NCBI GenBank assembly: GCA_905250115.1 | Contig: CAJNOI010000038.1 | Span: 464,308-528,307 of the forward strand | Origin: Adineta steineri | Taxonomy: Eukaryota > Rotifera > Eurotatoria > Adinetida > Adinetidae | Direction: 5' to 3' | Length of the DNA stretch: 64,000 nucleotides | Shown: positions 13,239-24,098 of the stretch, one piece after another | Numbering within the stretch: the first letter of the stretch is position 1 | Layout: the number at the start of each line of letters is the position of its first letter | Notes under the pieces: generated by a model | Told to the model about the DNA's origin: nothing | Seen by the model: the letters and a program-made list of their open reading frames with translations, nothing else | The model's database searches: none | Program-made: the position numbers and the translations under genes

Positions 13239-14088
13239 TGACTAGAGTCCTGCACGGGTGCACTTTTTTGTACCCGAAACCGAACCGGCGATTTTTTTTA
13301 CGCCCGGGCCCGAACCGACCCGGCTAGTTAACCACCCGAAACCGAACCGGACCGAATAAGCTGGCCCGGACCCGAACCGACCCGAACCGGTGTACTCAGT
13401 TATTTTTCAAAATATGATCAAATTTCTAAACTTTTATTTCATTCAATAAATATAATACGTTTATTTTCGTTCATAAGTAAGGGTAGGACAGTTCACAGTT
13501 CCAAGTTCAGATGAACTGGTCAAAAGAACTATTATACAGTTCCTAAGAACGTAAATAATGTGGAACTGTCCTACCCCTATTCATAAGTAACAAATAAAAA
13601 TATATATTATGTGAAATTACATAAAAAAACAAGTGAATCAGGAGTTAGCTGAAGATGTGGATCTTGCTCTTACCTCACATCCACACATACACACAAGCCC
13701 ACACCCACATCCACCTTTCGTATTGTAAGATGTTAATTAACAAAACAACAAAAGCTTTTTATCCGAAACATAACAAAAGCTATTCAAAGAAACTAAACTT
13801 TTCTTTATGAAATATTTTAATGACTAATGGGTCGTTTAATCATTATTAGATTTATTGTGACTTCGTTTTTCATATTAGTAATAGTATCAGAATAAAATGT
13901 TACAAATTTGGTGATATCACTAGTTGTCGGTTCGGGTCGGGTATACACTCCTACCCGGGACCCGAACCGAATTTTTTTTTTACGCCCGATGCCCGAACCG
14001 ACCCGGCGAATTTTACCCGTTACCCAGGTCCGGGTCGGGCCGGGTGTCGGGTACCCGTCCGGTTTGCAGGACTTTACAACTTGTGACA
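13239..14088. mobile_element. 850-bp non-autonomous DNA transposon, GC-rich subtermini
   Basis: The insertion is flanked by a 9-bp direct duplication agttgtcag (13230-13238 and 14089-14097). Removing the insertion and one copy restores the host reading frame, which fixes the borders. Near its ends are inverted copies of tagagtcctgca and taaagtcctgca, offset by 4 and 12 bp from the borders. About 150 bp at each end is GC-rich and packed with acccgaacc-type repeats in both orientations, in sharp contrast to the AT-rich core and host. No transposase is encoded. Duplication length and YARNG-like ends suggest a hAT-type MITE, but the offset termini make the superfamily uncertain. Confidence 0.8.
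13478..13579. mobile_element. 102-bp nested MITE, hAT-like
   Basis: Terminal inverted repeats taagggtaggacagttc and taggggtaggacagttc match at 16 of 17 positions. The element is flanked by a perfect 8-bp duplication ttcataag (13470-13477 and 13580-13587). It sits in the AT-rich core of the 850-bp element, so it inserted later or travelled with it. It has no coding capacity. Its 8-bp duplication and TA(A/G)GG ends fit hAT-type MITEs. Confidence 0.8.
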
Positions 14089-14829
14089 AGTTGTCAGACG
14101 AGATATATCTGAATGAATTGTTCCATATTCAATAGTTGTTACATTTGATGCATTGTATTCCAATGATGCAGCTTCGATCCATGGATCTTCACTTCCAATA
14201 ACGGCACATTTCTTATTTGTGACAGCTAATGAAGAATATTTATCAAGAGCAGGATATATATCTTTATTAGTGTATGATCCATACTTTACTCTTTGTCGCA
14301 GCTGACTTCGATATTTTTCTATTTCCTGAATAGCTCACTTAATAAACCCAGTATTCTCTTTACGAAACTCACCAAGACCATACTGAACAGATATAGAATA
14401 GTTCAGTGTAAAATTAGAGAGAAGTTCATCAGGAATACGTTGGATAAATTGTTCTGCTGGTGGTAGACTATCTTTGAGCCATGCATTATATGTTGCGCAA
14501 TGATCAGGTTCAGGAGTACAATAAATATTATATTTTACAAAATCAGCATTAGGAGTACGAGGAAGAAACGAACATGAAACCAGTTCATTATTATGTGTAT
14601 TATTCCAAGGACAATAACCAGAACATACATAGATATTTTGAGTTCTATAGCAGGGTGGATCAATTTGACCATTAATAGAGAGATTGTGTGCATATACATA
14701 AGGATTCATGATTAATATTTGTGATGAATGAGTTGTTGTAATTTCTGATCTTTTCATAAGTAATGAGTGTATAACAAGTGATAAAGCAATAAGAAAGATT
14801 ATGATTTGAGTTTTATATTGATTAATCAT

Positions 14830-17800
14830 TCTTATTATCGAACAATATTATGTAACCACGTAAATGTTGTATGTAATCTATTTAATATAATAATAGAAAA
14901 TTAAATACTTAAATATTATTCGTAATTGTTTAATCATTAGCGTATGTTAAATTATTTCATTTATACTAAATTTAATGATATACTCTGAATCTCATATGTT
15001 TGGAAAAAGTATTTATTTAACCTGATTCAGAATATTTCTTTACAATTCAACTATTATTGTTATTTTTTATTGCCAATAAAAAAATATTACTGTGTCTCTT
15101 AACTACGACAATGCAATACAAATAAAAATAATATCACGACGTTAAAATATCATTCTGACGGAATACAAAGTATTAATATAGTAACATTTTAAATGCATTA
15201 TAACGCGTAACATAAAATTTAATAAAGATATCTCATTGATGTAAATATATATATCTTCTGACTCAAATATGTTCGTCTCTAGTTGATAGTTGATTCTTCG
15301 AATGACAAATATTTTATAGTCTAACAAAATGAACATCCTACTATTTTCATTCATATCTTCATTCAATCATAGGAGAGAATGTGGACTAGATTAACATTTA
15401 AACGAAAAACTTAATATACTAATGGTAACCACAACAATAAGAAAAAGTTAGTTTCAGAATATTAATAAAGGAAACAAAATTTTCATACGAGCTTATGATC
15501 AAATATATTGGTGTGTTGATCCAATGTAATTGGCAATATTGTGAAGTATTATTAACGGTCTATATATTGTAATTGAAGAAAAAAAATTTAATTTCAAACA
15601 AGTTTTTTTTCTTGGTTTATTAGCAAGAAGATGAATAAGATTTCAGTGCAGAAAAATAAATATAAATGGCCAGCATGATTTTGTTATTGTAAGAATCAAA
15701 AGAAAAGAATTTCTGCAACATGTGACAATTGATTTAAACGACACAAGAAATTTGTCAAAAATTAATTTCTCATTTTCAACATATTTATCTTCAATTTCCG
15801 CCAATCTGTCGAATGCTTATCAAAAAATCTGTATATAATATTACTGTACCTTTTTCAATCAAATTATTTTAATGAGGTAATAGCTCTACAAACAATAATT
15901 CATCTTACTTCGGATCCACTTTTAGAATGTTTGTAATACTAATTTAATTTAGATAAAGTAAAAAACAAATTAGCAAACAGACGCTAATCATAAAGATCAG
16001 TCTCAATCTAAATACATTCAAATGGCTTGAGATTCTTAAGATGTATTCGATCTATAGTGCAGAAACTATGGTAGAGTTTTTAGCTAGATGACACAAGGTT
16101 GACAGAAATATTCATCAAACAATGGTAAAAAATAACTGTCTAGACTTACTCCATATATATTTAATTTTTTTGCTCGAAAGAGCATGTCATGGTGCAGCGT
16201 CTTCGTAGAGCACCGTTTTTTTAATCTTACGTTATACAATATGTAATTATAAAAAGCTTAGTTTTTGAGATACGTGATTGAAAAAGTATTAAATCGAAAA
16301 AAAGTAAAAATAGTAGCATCAATTAATAATAATTGTTTTAAATATTATTCTGTTACTACACGTTCAAAAATAATTAATTGATTTATGAAACAATTTTCAA
16401 AAATTAATTTCATTTATTCTAATACGATGAATATTTATGGCGTAATAGTCTTATATGAGATTGATTTTAATACGATGATATATACGTGTTAAAGTATTGC
16501 TATGTATGAATCATGATGTTCTTTTTCTTTTTTAATTTATTCTTTACTTTTGCTCGTTCTTAAAACAAGAAAAAAAAGAAAGGAAATTATAAAAGAAAAA
16601 CGATAAGAAAAAGTATTTCTCATAGACATAAATTGTAAGAAAAAGAACGCAAAAAAAACCTGGTTTGTGTGTGACATTAAAAAAACCGACAAGCATTGTT
16701 GAAGAAAAAATTCAAATGGTTGAAAACAAAAATAGTAGAAATTATTAGAATATTTTCTATTATATATTATTCAAGTACGTTTATTATCTATGTTAGTAAT
16801 TATAATGACCTATACAAATCATTAATTCAATTATAAATGATAAAAATAATACACAGTAATGTTATGTTCTATTTCTTTTATATGACTACCATTGTATTAT
16901 GACAATCAATACAAACAAAAAATGTTGAATTATTTATTTTGTTAAAAGACATTTAAAAAATGTGCACATATTTTTCTCGAAACAATACCTTGACTATAGT
17001 TGAGTACAAAAATTGTAAGTTACTTTGATATATAATAACTGTCAACCTGATATAATAAAATAAATCTTACAATTTTGACTTTATTTAGAACATGATACAG
17101 TAGATAACAGTACTATCGTAATTAAAATTGTACTTATTTTTTTTTATTACAATACATTAATTGGTAGTTTATATTTTTTTACATTACATTGTGATATGAA
17201 GTTATTTTCTTTTTAGAAAAATCAATAGAATCTGATTTAATTGTTACATGATATCGTACAGATTCTTTTCAAAGCAATATCATTTTATCTGAATGCATCG
17301 TAAGAAATAATCAAATATTTGGATTATTAGATGGATATCATGGCTTATTACGTCGATTTAATTATATGAAAACAAAGTTTAATATTCTTTTGTGATATGT
17401 AATGATCGTAACATTTATTTCATATTATATCGTATTTATACAAGATTATTTCCCTGGATCAATGTCTGGTAGGAAACCTTACAATAGGTGGTAGATGTAA
17501 TATATCGATAAATAAATATATAAATAAGATTGAACATGTGATATGGAGGTAAGAATAAATTCATTCCAAAGTAATGTATATCAGATTCGTATTGATTTTA
17601 TAGGGTGGGTGTCAGGTAGGTAATATATATTCACACCCACACCCTAGTTTTCACAAAAATCTATAAAATATTTCTTCTCTATATTTAACAATATTTGTTA
17701 TAAATAATACATGTATCATTTTCTATTAAATATTTACTGTAGTAAACGAAATATTATATAGATCAATAGGACAAAATAAATAAATATATATTAGAAGAAG

Positions 17801-18604
17801 ATAAGAATGTATGGAATTAAATAGATGTACTATTTTAATATAGATTTAACTGAATATCATAGAATCAATCAGATAATAACTTACTATTGATGAATTATTT
17901 GATTATGAGATTTACACTTTAATAATTTTGTTTTCGGATGTCTTAATGATATATTTTGAAATTATACGAATTACAATTAGAGTTACAAAAATATTATATA
18001 TGCTTTTTTTAATTTACTGTTCCTAGTGTAGAGAAACAACAGAAAATACCTGAACATTGTTGAAAATTCCAAGTAATTTGCATATAATTTTGAAGTACTT
18101 TGATTGTATCACATCGAATAAGTCCTGTAGTTTTATAACCTCAATACTATATTCAAATATTTACTTTCAGTTATTGATCTGTTAACGATGAATTTAATAT
18201 TATGTAGAAAAGACACAATTGAGTCACAAATTTCATTTATCTGATGCAACTTCCTCGTTTTATGAAATGTATATTAGCAACCTGAGTTATTACCAACTTA
18301 AAAAATCTTTTTTTCTGATGAAAAGAGGTCTAAATTGAGAAATAATGCAGAAGAGAAACAGATTGACAACGAACTGGTTTTTGCCTGTTCTTTATTTCGT
18401 TTCTGTTTTCATTATGAATCATCGTCTTCGCAGACAGATTCAAATATGTGTCAATGTAACTATACTCATGTTAAGTAATGCGGTATATATATATAAGTCA
18501 TAATTGTTTAACCTATAAATAATTTGGTTTTTCGAAAACAAAGTAAAACTTACAATAGTTTTTAGGTCAATAATATTTTTATTTATTATTTCAGATCTGT
18601 TTTC
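14830..18604. other. Gene-poor AT-rich region (3.8 kb)
   Basis: No complete gene is supported. The only open frames are short, Ile/Tyr-rich chance readings. A possible coding relic lies at about 17263-17394 (reading IVRNNQIFGLLDGYHGLLRR, see findings) and a hairpin at 17601-17646. A TATA-rich stretch at about 18485-18497 and a T-rich AG acceptor just before 18595 suggest that the promoter and a 5' UTR intron of the downstream kinase lie at the right end. Confidence 0.5.
17601..17646. repeat. Hairpin with GGGTGGGTGT / ACACCCACACCC arms
   Basis: Left arm tagggtgggtgt and right arm acacccacacccta are nearly perfect inverted copies; the right arm has one extra AC step. The loop is AT-rich. The arms resemble the TGTGGG-type telomere repeat described for bdelloids, but there is no tandem array. 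It is one of several such hairpins in the window. Confidence 0.5.
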
Positions 18605-19864
18605 TTGTTCATGTTACCACATATTCAAGATATCACTCCATCAGACGCAATACGTAGTTTACTACCACACCCAAATGGCACATATATTGTACGACGTTCA
18701 ACATCAAATGATGAGATAATTGAAAAGATTGATTACAAAAGGAATTCAGAGGTAGAACCTTCTACCTTTACATCTCCTTCTCTTATCTTATCAGTACGTG
18801 TCGATGAGACTGTCTATAAAAATCATGTACGTCACTATGGATTATGTTGTACTGATCCAAATATTCTTGAGGATATATTAAAAAAATATAAGCAAAAGCA
18901 ATGTTCGCCTAAAATTAGGCCATTTACACCATTAAAAAAGGAATTGGTTGTTCCGCCAAACGATGCAGAGTGGCGTATAGATCAAAAACATATTCATGAT
19001 ATTGATTTTGGTCGATTACTTAATCCAGGTCAACATAATTCTGGAATATCTACAGCAATCTGGAAATGTCGTGATCAACATGATATCAAAGTATTTATCA
19101 AACGTTTCAAAAAAGAACAATCGCATTTCAATCAAGAACTTTCTTTGTTAAAAGGTTTATGTTATCCCCTTATCATTACATGTTATGGACAATATTCCGA
19201 TAAAGAGTATAGTTATTTAGTATTTGAAAACGGTGGAGAATCATTAGAATCTCGTTGTCGGCGAAAACAATTATCAGCCACAAACAACTGGAAATTTATA
19301 GCAAATGTTGGTTTTCAAGTTGCTAGTGCTATGATATATCTGAGAGAAAAAAATATTGTTCATCGAGATTTGACGGCAGGTAATGTTCTTATAAATTCAC
19401 ATAATCATGTACGTATTGCTGATTTTGGTCATGCATTTAAAAAGGAAGAAGGAACAAATACTCTCGAACGAGCAACAACAACTAACGGAGAAAAATTTCA
19501 ATATCGTTTTCTTCCACCAGAATGTTTACCTGGTTCAAAAAGAAAAGAACCGAATGAACCAACCACGATTCCTTCAGAAAATATTTGTGCAAAATTTACG
19601 AATAAAAGTGATGTTTGGTCGTTTGGTATCGTAATAATACAAATGATGCTTCCCAATCCAAGCAAACCATATCCGCTTATCGAAGATGACACAGATATAC
19701 CAAAATATGTTAAAAGCGATGCAAAAATTCATCCACAACCAGATGAGTGTCCGGAGAATATGTATGCAGTACTTCGACTTTGTTGGGATTACGACGCCAA
19801 GGACCGTATTTCATTTGATGAAATTCGAGAACGAATGTTAAAATTAGAGGCAGTTTATTTATGA
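18605..19864 (+). CDS. SH2 domain-containing protein kinase, tyrosine-kinase-like
   Basis: A single uninterrupted frame of 419 codons. Residues of about 9-100 form an SH2 domain: YIVRRS matches the FLVRES phosphotyrosine pocket with its Arg, and NHVRHYGLC matches the beta-D strand. A kinase domain follows from about 128 to the end. It has IKRF with the ATP-binding Lys, QELSLL for helix C, HRDLTAGNVLI as catalytic loop, ADFGHA as metal-binding motif, RFLPPECL in place of the usual APE segment, and KSDVWSFGIVI as in cytoplasmic tyrosine kinases. The glycine-rich loop is poorly conserved (NPGQHNSGIS). There is no SH3 domain in this exon. Expected role: phosphotyrosine-dependent signalling in the cytosol; substrate unknown. 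Absence of introns in the coding part stands out against its neighbours. The start could also be the second Met, two codons in. Confidence 0.85.
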   Translation: MFMLPHIQDITPSDAIRSLLPHPNGTYIVRRSTSNDEIIEKIDYKRNSEVEPSTFTSPSLILSVRVDETVYKNHVRHYGLCCTDPNILEDILKKYKQKQCSPKIRPFTPLKKELVVPPNDAEWRIDQKHIHDIDFGRLLNPGQHNSGISTAIWKCRDQHDIKVFIKRFKKEQSHFNQELSLLKGLCYPLIITCYGQYSDKEYSYLVFENGGESLESRCRRKQLSATNNWKFIANVGFQVASAMIYLREKNIVHRDLTAGNVLINSHNHVRIADFGHAFKKEEGTNTLERATTTNGEKFQYRFLPPECLPGSKRKEPNEPTTIPSENICAKFTNKSDVWSFGIVIIQMMLPNPSKPYPLIEDDTDIPKYVKSDAKIHPQPDECPENMYAVLRLCWDYDAKDRISFDEIRERMLKLEAVYL

Positions 19865-20590
19865 TTAAATGTAGTTATTATTTCGTAAAATAAAATTAGA
19901 AGAAAAATGTATAAAATGCTTCTTATCGTATGATAATTTTTGATTCATGTAATCTTTACATTTTTTTTGTTGCTTTGTTACAGTTTTATTAACATACATT
20001 TGTATCTACTCATATATCTTCTTTTAATGTATTATATTGCTGATATCATTTCCAATACTGTGTGTTGTTAATTTATAATTTATACCAAAGAATAATATAC
20101 CATTCACAAATATATTTTATTTTCTAATAAAAATATAATAGTGAGAGGGTTTTTATTAAGCAATCAGATATTAAATTGTCATATACCTAAGTAAATACAT
20201 TAGTTTAACTATTACCTTGAAAGATAAGTATGAAGTAGTAAAGATTAAATCTTGATTATTTCATAACAACAAGTCTACACATAGTTCTAATATATAAATG
20301 CAACAGTTCGTAATAATACTATTAACCCTATCGATTAATGATATTATTTCGTTACATAATTTTGTTGTACTTACATATAAAAGTACATTATTATCGCATA
20401 TATATGGGTTGTTTGAATCTCTAGATATTATACTAAAGAATATTTTCTGTCAGTCTTTTTTTTTTTAATCAGCTTATGAAAATATTCATGAAGTCAAAAA
20501 GAAAAACAATACAAATGTATTAACAAATATAATAAAAATTTCTTAAAGTAAATGAATTCGAAAAAAATAATAATCAAATTTTGCCTAATT
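19865..20590. other. Intergenic, AT-rich
   Basis: Convergent 3' flanks of the SH2-kinase (+) and the CXorf65-like gene (-). The stretch has AATAAA-type motifs and AT-rich sequence; no gene seen. Confidence 0.5.
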
Positions 20591-21381
20591 CTATTTTTTG
20601 TTTGATGTTCGTTTTGTTTTCGATTGTGTTGTATTGAATAATGATTGGGACACAACATTTTGTCGTAATGTTCCAGTAGGCCGTTTTGGTTTACTTGCAG
20701 ATCTATTCAAAGTATTCAATGCATCTTAAATAAATATTTTTAATTATTTATAATCATAATAATTAATTAGTTATTAGTTACTTGTTAATATTGTATTCAA
20801 TTTTTGATCTAATTGATCAATATTAAAATTTGGTATATATCGTTTTTCACCAGTTGTACTATCGACTAGAATTGAAATTTTATTTGTAAAAATCGTTTTT
20901 TCGTTCATTATTGATTAATTTACCTTCAACTTTAAGTACGTAATAAGTGCTTCTCGCTGTAAGAAATTGTGAAGCATAATCATCAAAATGTGTACCGAGC
21001 TCTTTTAACTTTCCTTCATTATCGATAAGATCAATTGTTTCTTTTTTTATATAAAAAACAAAGTCTATTATTTTTTATTAAGAAGAAAAATTATTTATTT
21101 ACCATCTTGTTGAATACCAACAATTTGTTTCATGTGTTCAATTAGACGACGACAAGAAGAATAACTATTGAGAATTAGTTGCTGATTTTCTATTTATAGA
21201 AAAATAAGAGATTTGAATTTCTTTTCTTTTTCCTTGTTATTAATATACTTTCTTATCACTTACCTCCATGTATAAGTCGAATGAAAGTACAAGGGCTTGG
21301 GATAGGTATTTTTCTTATTATCTCTGATTGTCGTAATGCTGAAATAGAGCTCACTGATGAATTACGTCTCGATGTTTCCAT
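20591..21381 (-). CDS. CXorf65-like conserved protein
   Basis: Five exons separated by short introns, joining in phase from ATG at 21381 to TAG at 20591; about 180 residues. The conserved core begins TFIRLIHGENQQLIL and continues IVGIQQDETIDLIDNEG, then DDYASQFLTARSTYYVLKVE. This matches my recollection of the vertebrate CXorf65 family (HGDNQQF, TIDLCDE, ASKFLTARNTYYVCKVE). The C-terminus is basic and Ser/Thr-rich, as in the family. Function is unknown. The N-terminal 28 residues (METSRRNSSVSS) are an extension compared with the human protein, which starts almost directly at the core. Its start lies about 215 bp from the end of the next minus-strand gene. Confidence 0.8.
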
Positions 21382-21596
21382 GGTTTGTTTTATATTTAAT
21401 TGTCAATAAGTTCACTTGTCTTTTTGTCGCTCAATTAAAATGAGGACTTTCTGTTCTCCCTTACCCTTACTACATAAAATTGTTCCGTTTTATATTGTTC
21501 GCAAATCATTTTCTTTCTCACTCTCTTGTTCTTTCTCATTTGCCTGTCTTCCGTCTCATGAGAAATGTGTGCGCTTCCATGTCCCGCTCATTTTTT

Positions 21597-21887
21597 CTAT
21601 ACTCTAGCAACAACGATAGGTAGTGGATTTGCAGCTTCTAGGCCATATATATATATATTGATGGATTGAATTTTTTACTATTATTATAATATACCTTGTG
21701 ATAATGATATATTGAAATAGGTGATTGTTATTAATGGAGTGATAGTTGATGATGATAAAGAAAATGAGTCGGTGAAATTTAATGATTCACCAATAGAAAT
21801 ACTGTGATTCGATAATTGAGATTGATTATGAAGTCGACGTGCAGCTGTTGATGAAATTGAGCTTGAGACTACTGCTCCCGATGCCAT
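21597..21887 (-). CDS. Small two-exon protein, 77 residues, unknown
   Basis: Exon 21695-21887 and exon 21597-21637 are joined by a 57-bp GT-AG intron that keeps the frame (CAA-G | AA-GCT). The product begins MASGAVVSSSISS, has a Ser/Thr-rich middle (IGESLNFTDSFSLSSS), and ends EAANPLPIVVARV. Codon choice (CAA, TCA, AAT, GAA) is like that of confident genes here, and the spliced tail is not low-complexity. I do not recognise the family. A small regulatory or mitochondrial protein is possible but unsupported. It lies between two other minus-strand genes and has its own ATG. Confidence 0.5.
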
Positions 21888-22706
21888 TGTATATATATAT
21901 ATTTTGAAATAAGATAGTCAGGTTAGTAAAATTTGTACTCGTATTGTTATGTTAAATACAACAGAACGAAAACAATATTCCTCTTTCGTCTAACATCTTT
22001 AACATTATGAATTAATATGCAAATAGAACTTACTTCTGTCGCAACGGAATAGAAAGAAAAGGTAAAAAAAGTTAAAAGAAAAAATCCGGCAATCTTGTTC
22101 TTTTTTTTCTCTACTTGACTTTTTTCTTTGACTTCTTAGAACAAAGGAAGAAAAAGATCATTGAATATATATATATATTTAAATAAAAAAAATTTGAAAG
22201 ATTTCATATCCAATAAATCTATTTCTGGAAATTTATTTTATTTTCTTCGTATCTATCATGTTTGACAAACATGTTAATTTGCTATTTTTCTTATCAAAAA
22301 AAAAAAGAAGAGAAATAAAGATCGACCAAGAGAATTATGAGATACAACAAGCAAAAAAAACAGAACAAAAAACACAAGTTATTACAGCGAAAAAAGAAAA
22401 AAAAAGAAATGAGAAGCACAGACTTCGCAGTGCAAAAGTTTCACACAAATTCTAATCAGTGTGACATCTGATACACACGAGAAGCAGAGAAAAAAATAGG
22501 ATTATTAAGAAAAAAAAATTAGCATTTTTATGAAGAGAATCATTCGTTCAGAAGAGCATCTGACATTTTCGTTTGGTAGATAGAGATGACTAAAAAAAAC
22601 ACATGACACACAAACATTTGTTGTATAACAAAAATAGAGATGGTCACATTGCATATTCAATCGAAAAGAAAAACAAAAGATAATACTGTATATGGATTAG
22701 ATTGAT
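21888..22706. other. Intergenic, A-rich with runs
   Basis: A Lys/Glu-rich plus-strand frame near 22258-22455 is a reading of A-rich repeats and was not called. Otherwise AT-rich flank; no gene seen. Confidence 0.5.
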
Positions 22707-23298
22707 TTATACTTTATCATTTGTTGTCGTTAATGTTGTTGGTACTTCTAGCATAAGTGCATAGTTTTTCATTAAATTAGATGTATCAAGTGAATCTGAA
22801 GTCGTATTATTATCATCATTTGTTGACATAACTATCGAACAAACAGAATCATCTTCATCTTCACTTGCTGAGGAATCAATTATGTTTGATGTTTCATCTT
22901 CAGTTTCATTATGTTCATCAATTTCCTTGAAAAATAAATATATATAAAATTATTTGAGAAAAGGTATTCGTCATTTACTCTATCAACATCCATCTGACTA
23001 ATTTGTTCATCTTGTTGATTTGTTTGAGTATTAGTGGAAGCCATTGTTTCTTGTTCTTTATAATATTGCCATTGAATTTGTTGTTGTTGTTGATAGAAAT
23101 AACTTTATTTAGAAGGAAAAATAATGAATTTTATTGATTATTTCAATTAACTTACTATGCTTCTAATTGTGCAATAAATTTTCGAACGAGTAAACGTTCA
23201 CGTAATGGATTTTCAGTGCGTCGTTGTCGAACACTAAATGTTGGCATTCGTAATTTTTGATAAGACAAAAAAATCATCATTGCACGTTCTTGATCCAT
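22707..23298 (-). CDS. Unknown protein with basic N-terminal core and acidic tail
   Basis: Three exons from ATG at 23298 to TAA at 22707. The N-terminal core reads MDQERAMMIFLSYQKLRMPT followed by a basic helix-like stretch (RQRRTENPLRERLLVRKFIA). A Gln-rich segment with five Gln follows, then an acidic, Ser/Thr-rich tail (SSASEDEDDSVCSIVMSTND). Splice phases agree (GCA-TA | T-TAT and GAT-AGA | GAA). The basic head plus acidic tail recalls small nuclear regulators such as SERTA or IER proteins, but no diagnostic motif was found, so no function is assigned. It is divergent from NEK10, with an 800-bp shared upstream region. Confidence 0.6.
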
Positions 23299-24098
23299 GG
23301 AAAATAATTAACAAATAAGACTCAATAATAGATAGATAAATAAAAAATAAATAATTATTGGAAGAAAAAATGATGACTAGTTAGATACACACTCACACCA
23401 CACACACTAATACATAGAATAAATCTGAAAGAAATAATAATAATAACGATATCGATATATTTGATGTTTTTTTTCTTATCAAGATTGAAATGATCATAGA
23501 AAGGAAACAAATAAAATTTGACATCTCTTTTTTTTTGACAGACAATGCACGATGCCCTTTGTTTAGATATGCCATACAGATAAGAATGAACCTCTCTATT
23601 TGTAAACATATTTTCGAAAAAATTCCGAAGAATTATTATATTTAAATAAAAAGAAATAATTAAAGAGTATATTAATTTAAATTTATTTGGATATATAAAA
23701 TTATTTTTCTTTTGTTTTAAATAGATGTCGCTCTTCGATGATTGTTCAGGTGTATTTAAAAGAAAAGAATAGAATTGCAGAACAATATAGGTGTAAATAA
23801 ACACCTAGCACTATTGAGATCATGTTTCTTTTTTTCTTACAATTCTTTCGTTTCGTTTAGATAACAAAAGTTTTCGAGGAAAACTTATAATATCAAAGAA
23901 AAGGAAGAAACAGTCGCCAACTTTAAAAAAAAATCTTGGAATTTTATATGAGTTCTTGATAAGAAAAGAACACGATGAAAAAATTATCATACCTCAGAAT
24001 GATTCATTCACTTTCTTTTGACATTGAATTGAATAAACAGATGTTGTCTTTTTTACGTATATAAAATTCTTGGTTTTATTTTTATTGATAAAAGACAT
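23299..24098. other. Divergent intergenic region
   Basis: Lies between the starts of a minus-strand gene (23298) and NEK10 (24099), so it should hold both promoters. A 149-codon minus-strand frame (23355-23804) is Ile/Phe/Tyr-rich with no recognisable motif and was judged a chance frame. Confidence 0.5.

Larger units (their letters stand above)
12850..14829 (-). pseudogene. DUF268-like protein gene, disrupted by three lesions
   Basis: The N-terminus (14829 down to 14338) has a signal-anchor-like hydrophobic segment (IIIFLIALSLVIHSLLM) and several Cys. The frame meets a TGA at 14335-14337 and continues unchanged beyond it (AIQEIEKYRSQLRQ, then AVIGSEDPWIEAASLEY). At RLTT it is broken by an 850-bp insertion. 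Beyond that it resumes with TPMDFARKQ and the family hallmark SSLEHDGLGRYRDPLNAYGD, then KPGGFFF. A run of eight T on the coding strand (A8 on +, near 13047) shifts the frame; the adjacent frame continues LGLPINIEDSIHFNLHRVYG and ends at 12850. DUF268 proteins have a methyltransferase-like fold and unknown function in animals. Nonsense codon, insertion and frameshift together mean this copy is dead, although the homopolymer shift alone could be a sequencing error. Confidence 0.85.

Noticed and set aside
13817..14135. Frames reading Pro/Gly/Arg-rich peptides on both strands
   Set aside because: They are translations of the GC-rich subterminal repeat of the 850-bp element, not genes.
14335..14337. 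In-frame TGA considered as a selenocysteine codon or part of a small intron
   Set aside because: No GT-AG intron keeps the frame here, and two further lesions in the gene make a simple nonsense mutation more likely.
23355..23804. 149-codon minus-strand frame
   Set aside because: Ile/Tyr/Phe-rich composition, no motif, and it lies in a divergent promoter region; judged a chance frame in AT-rich DNA.
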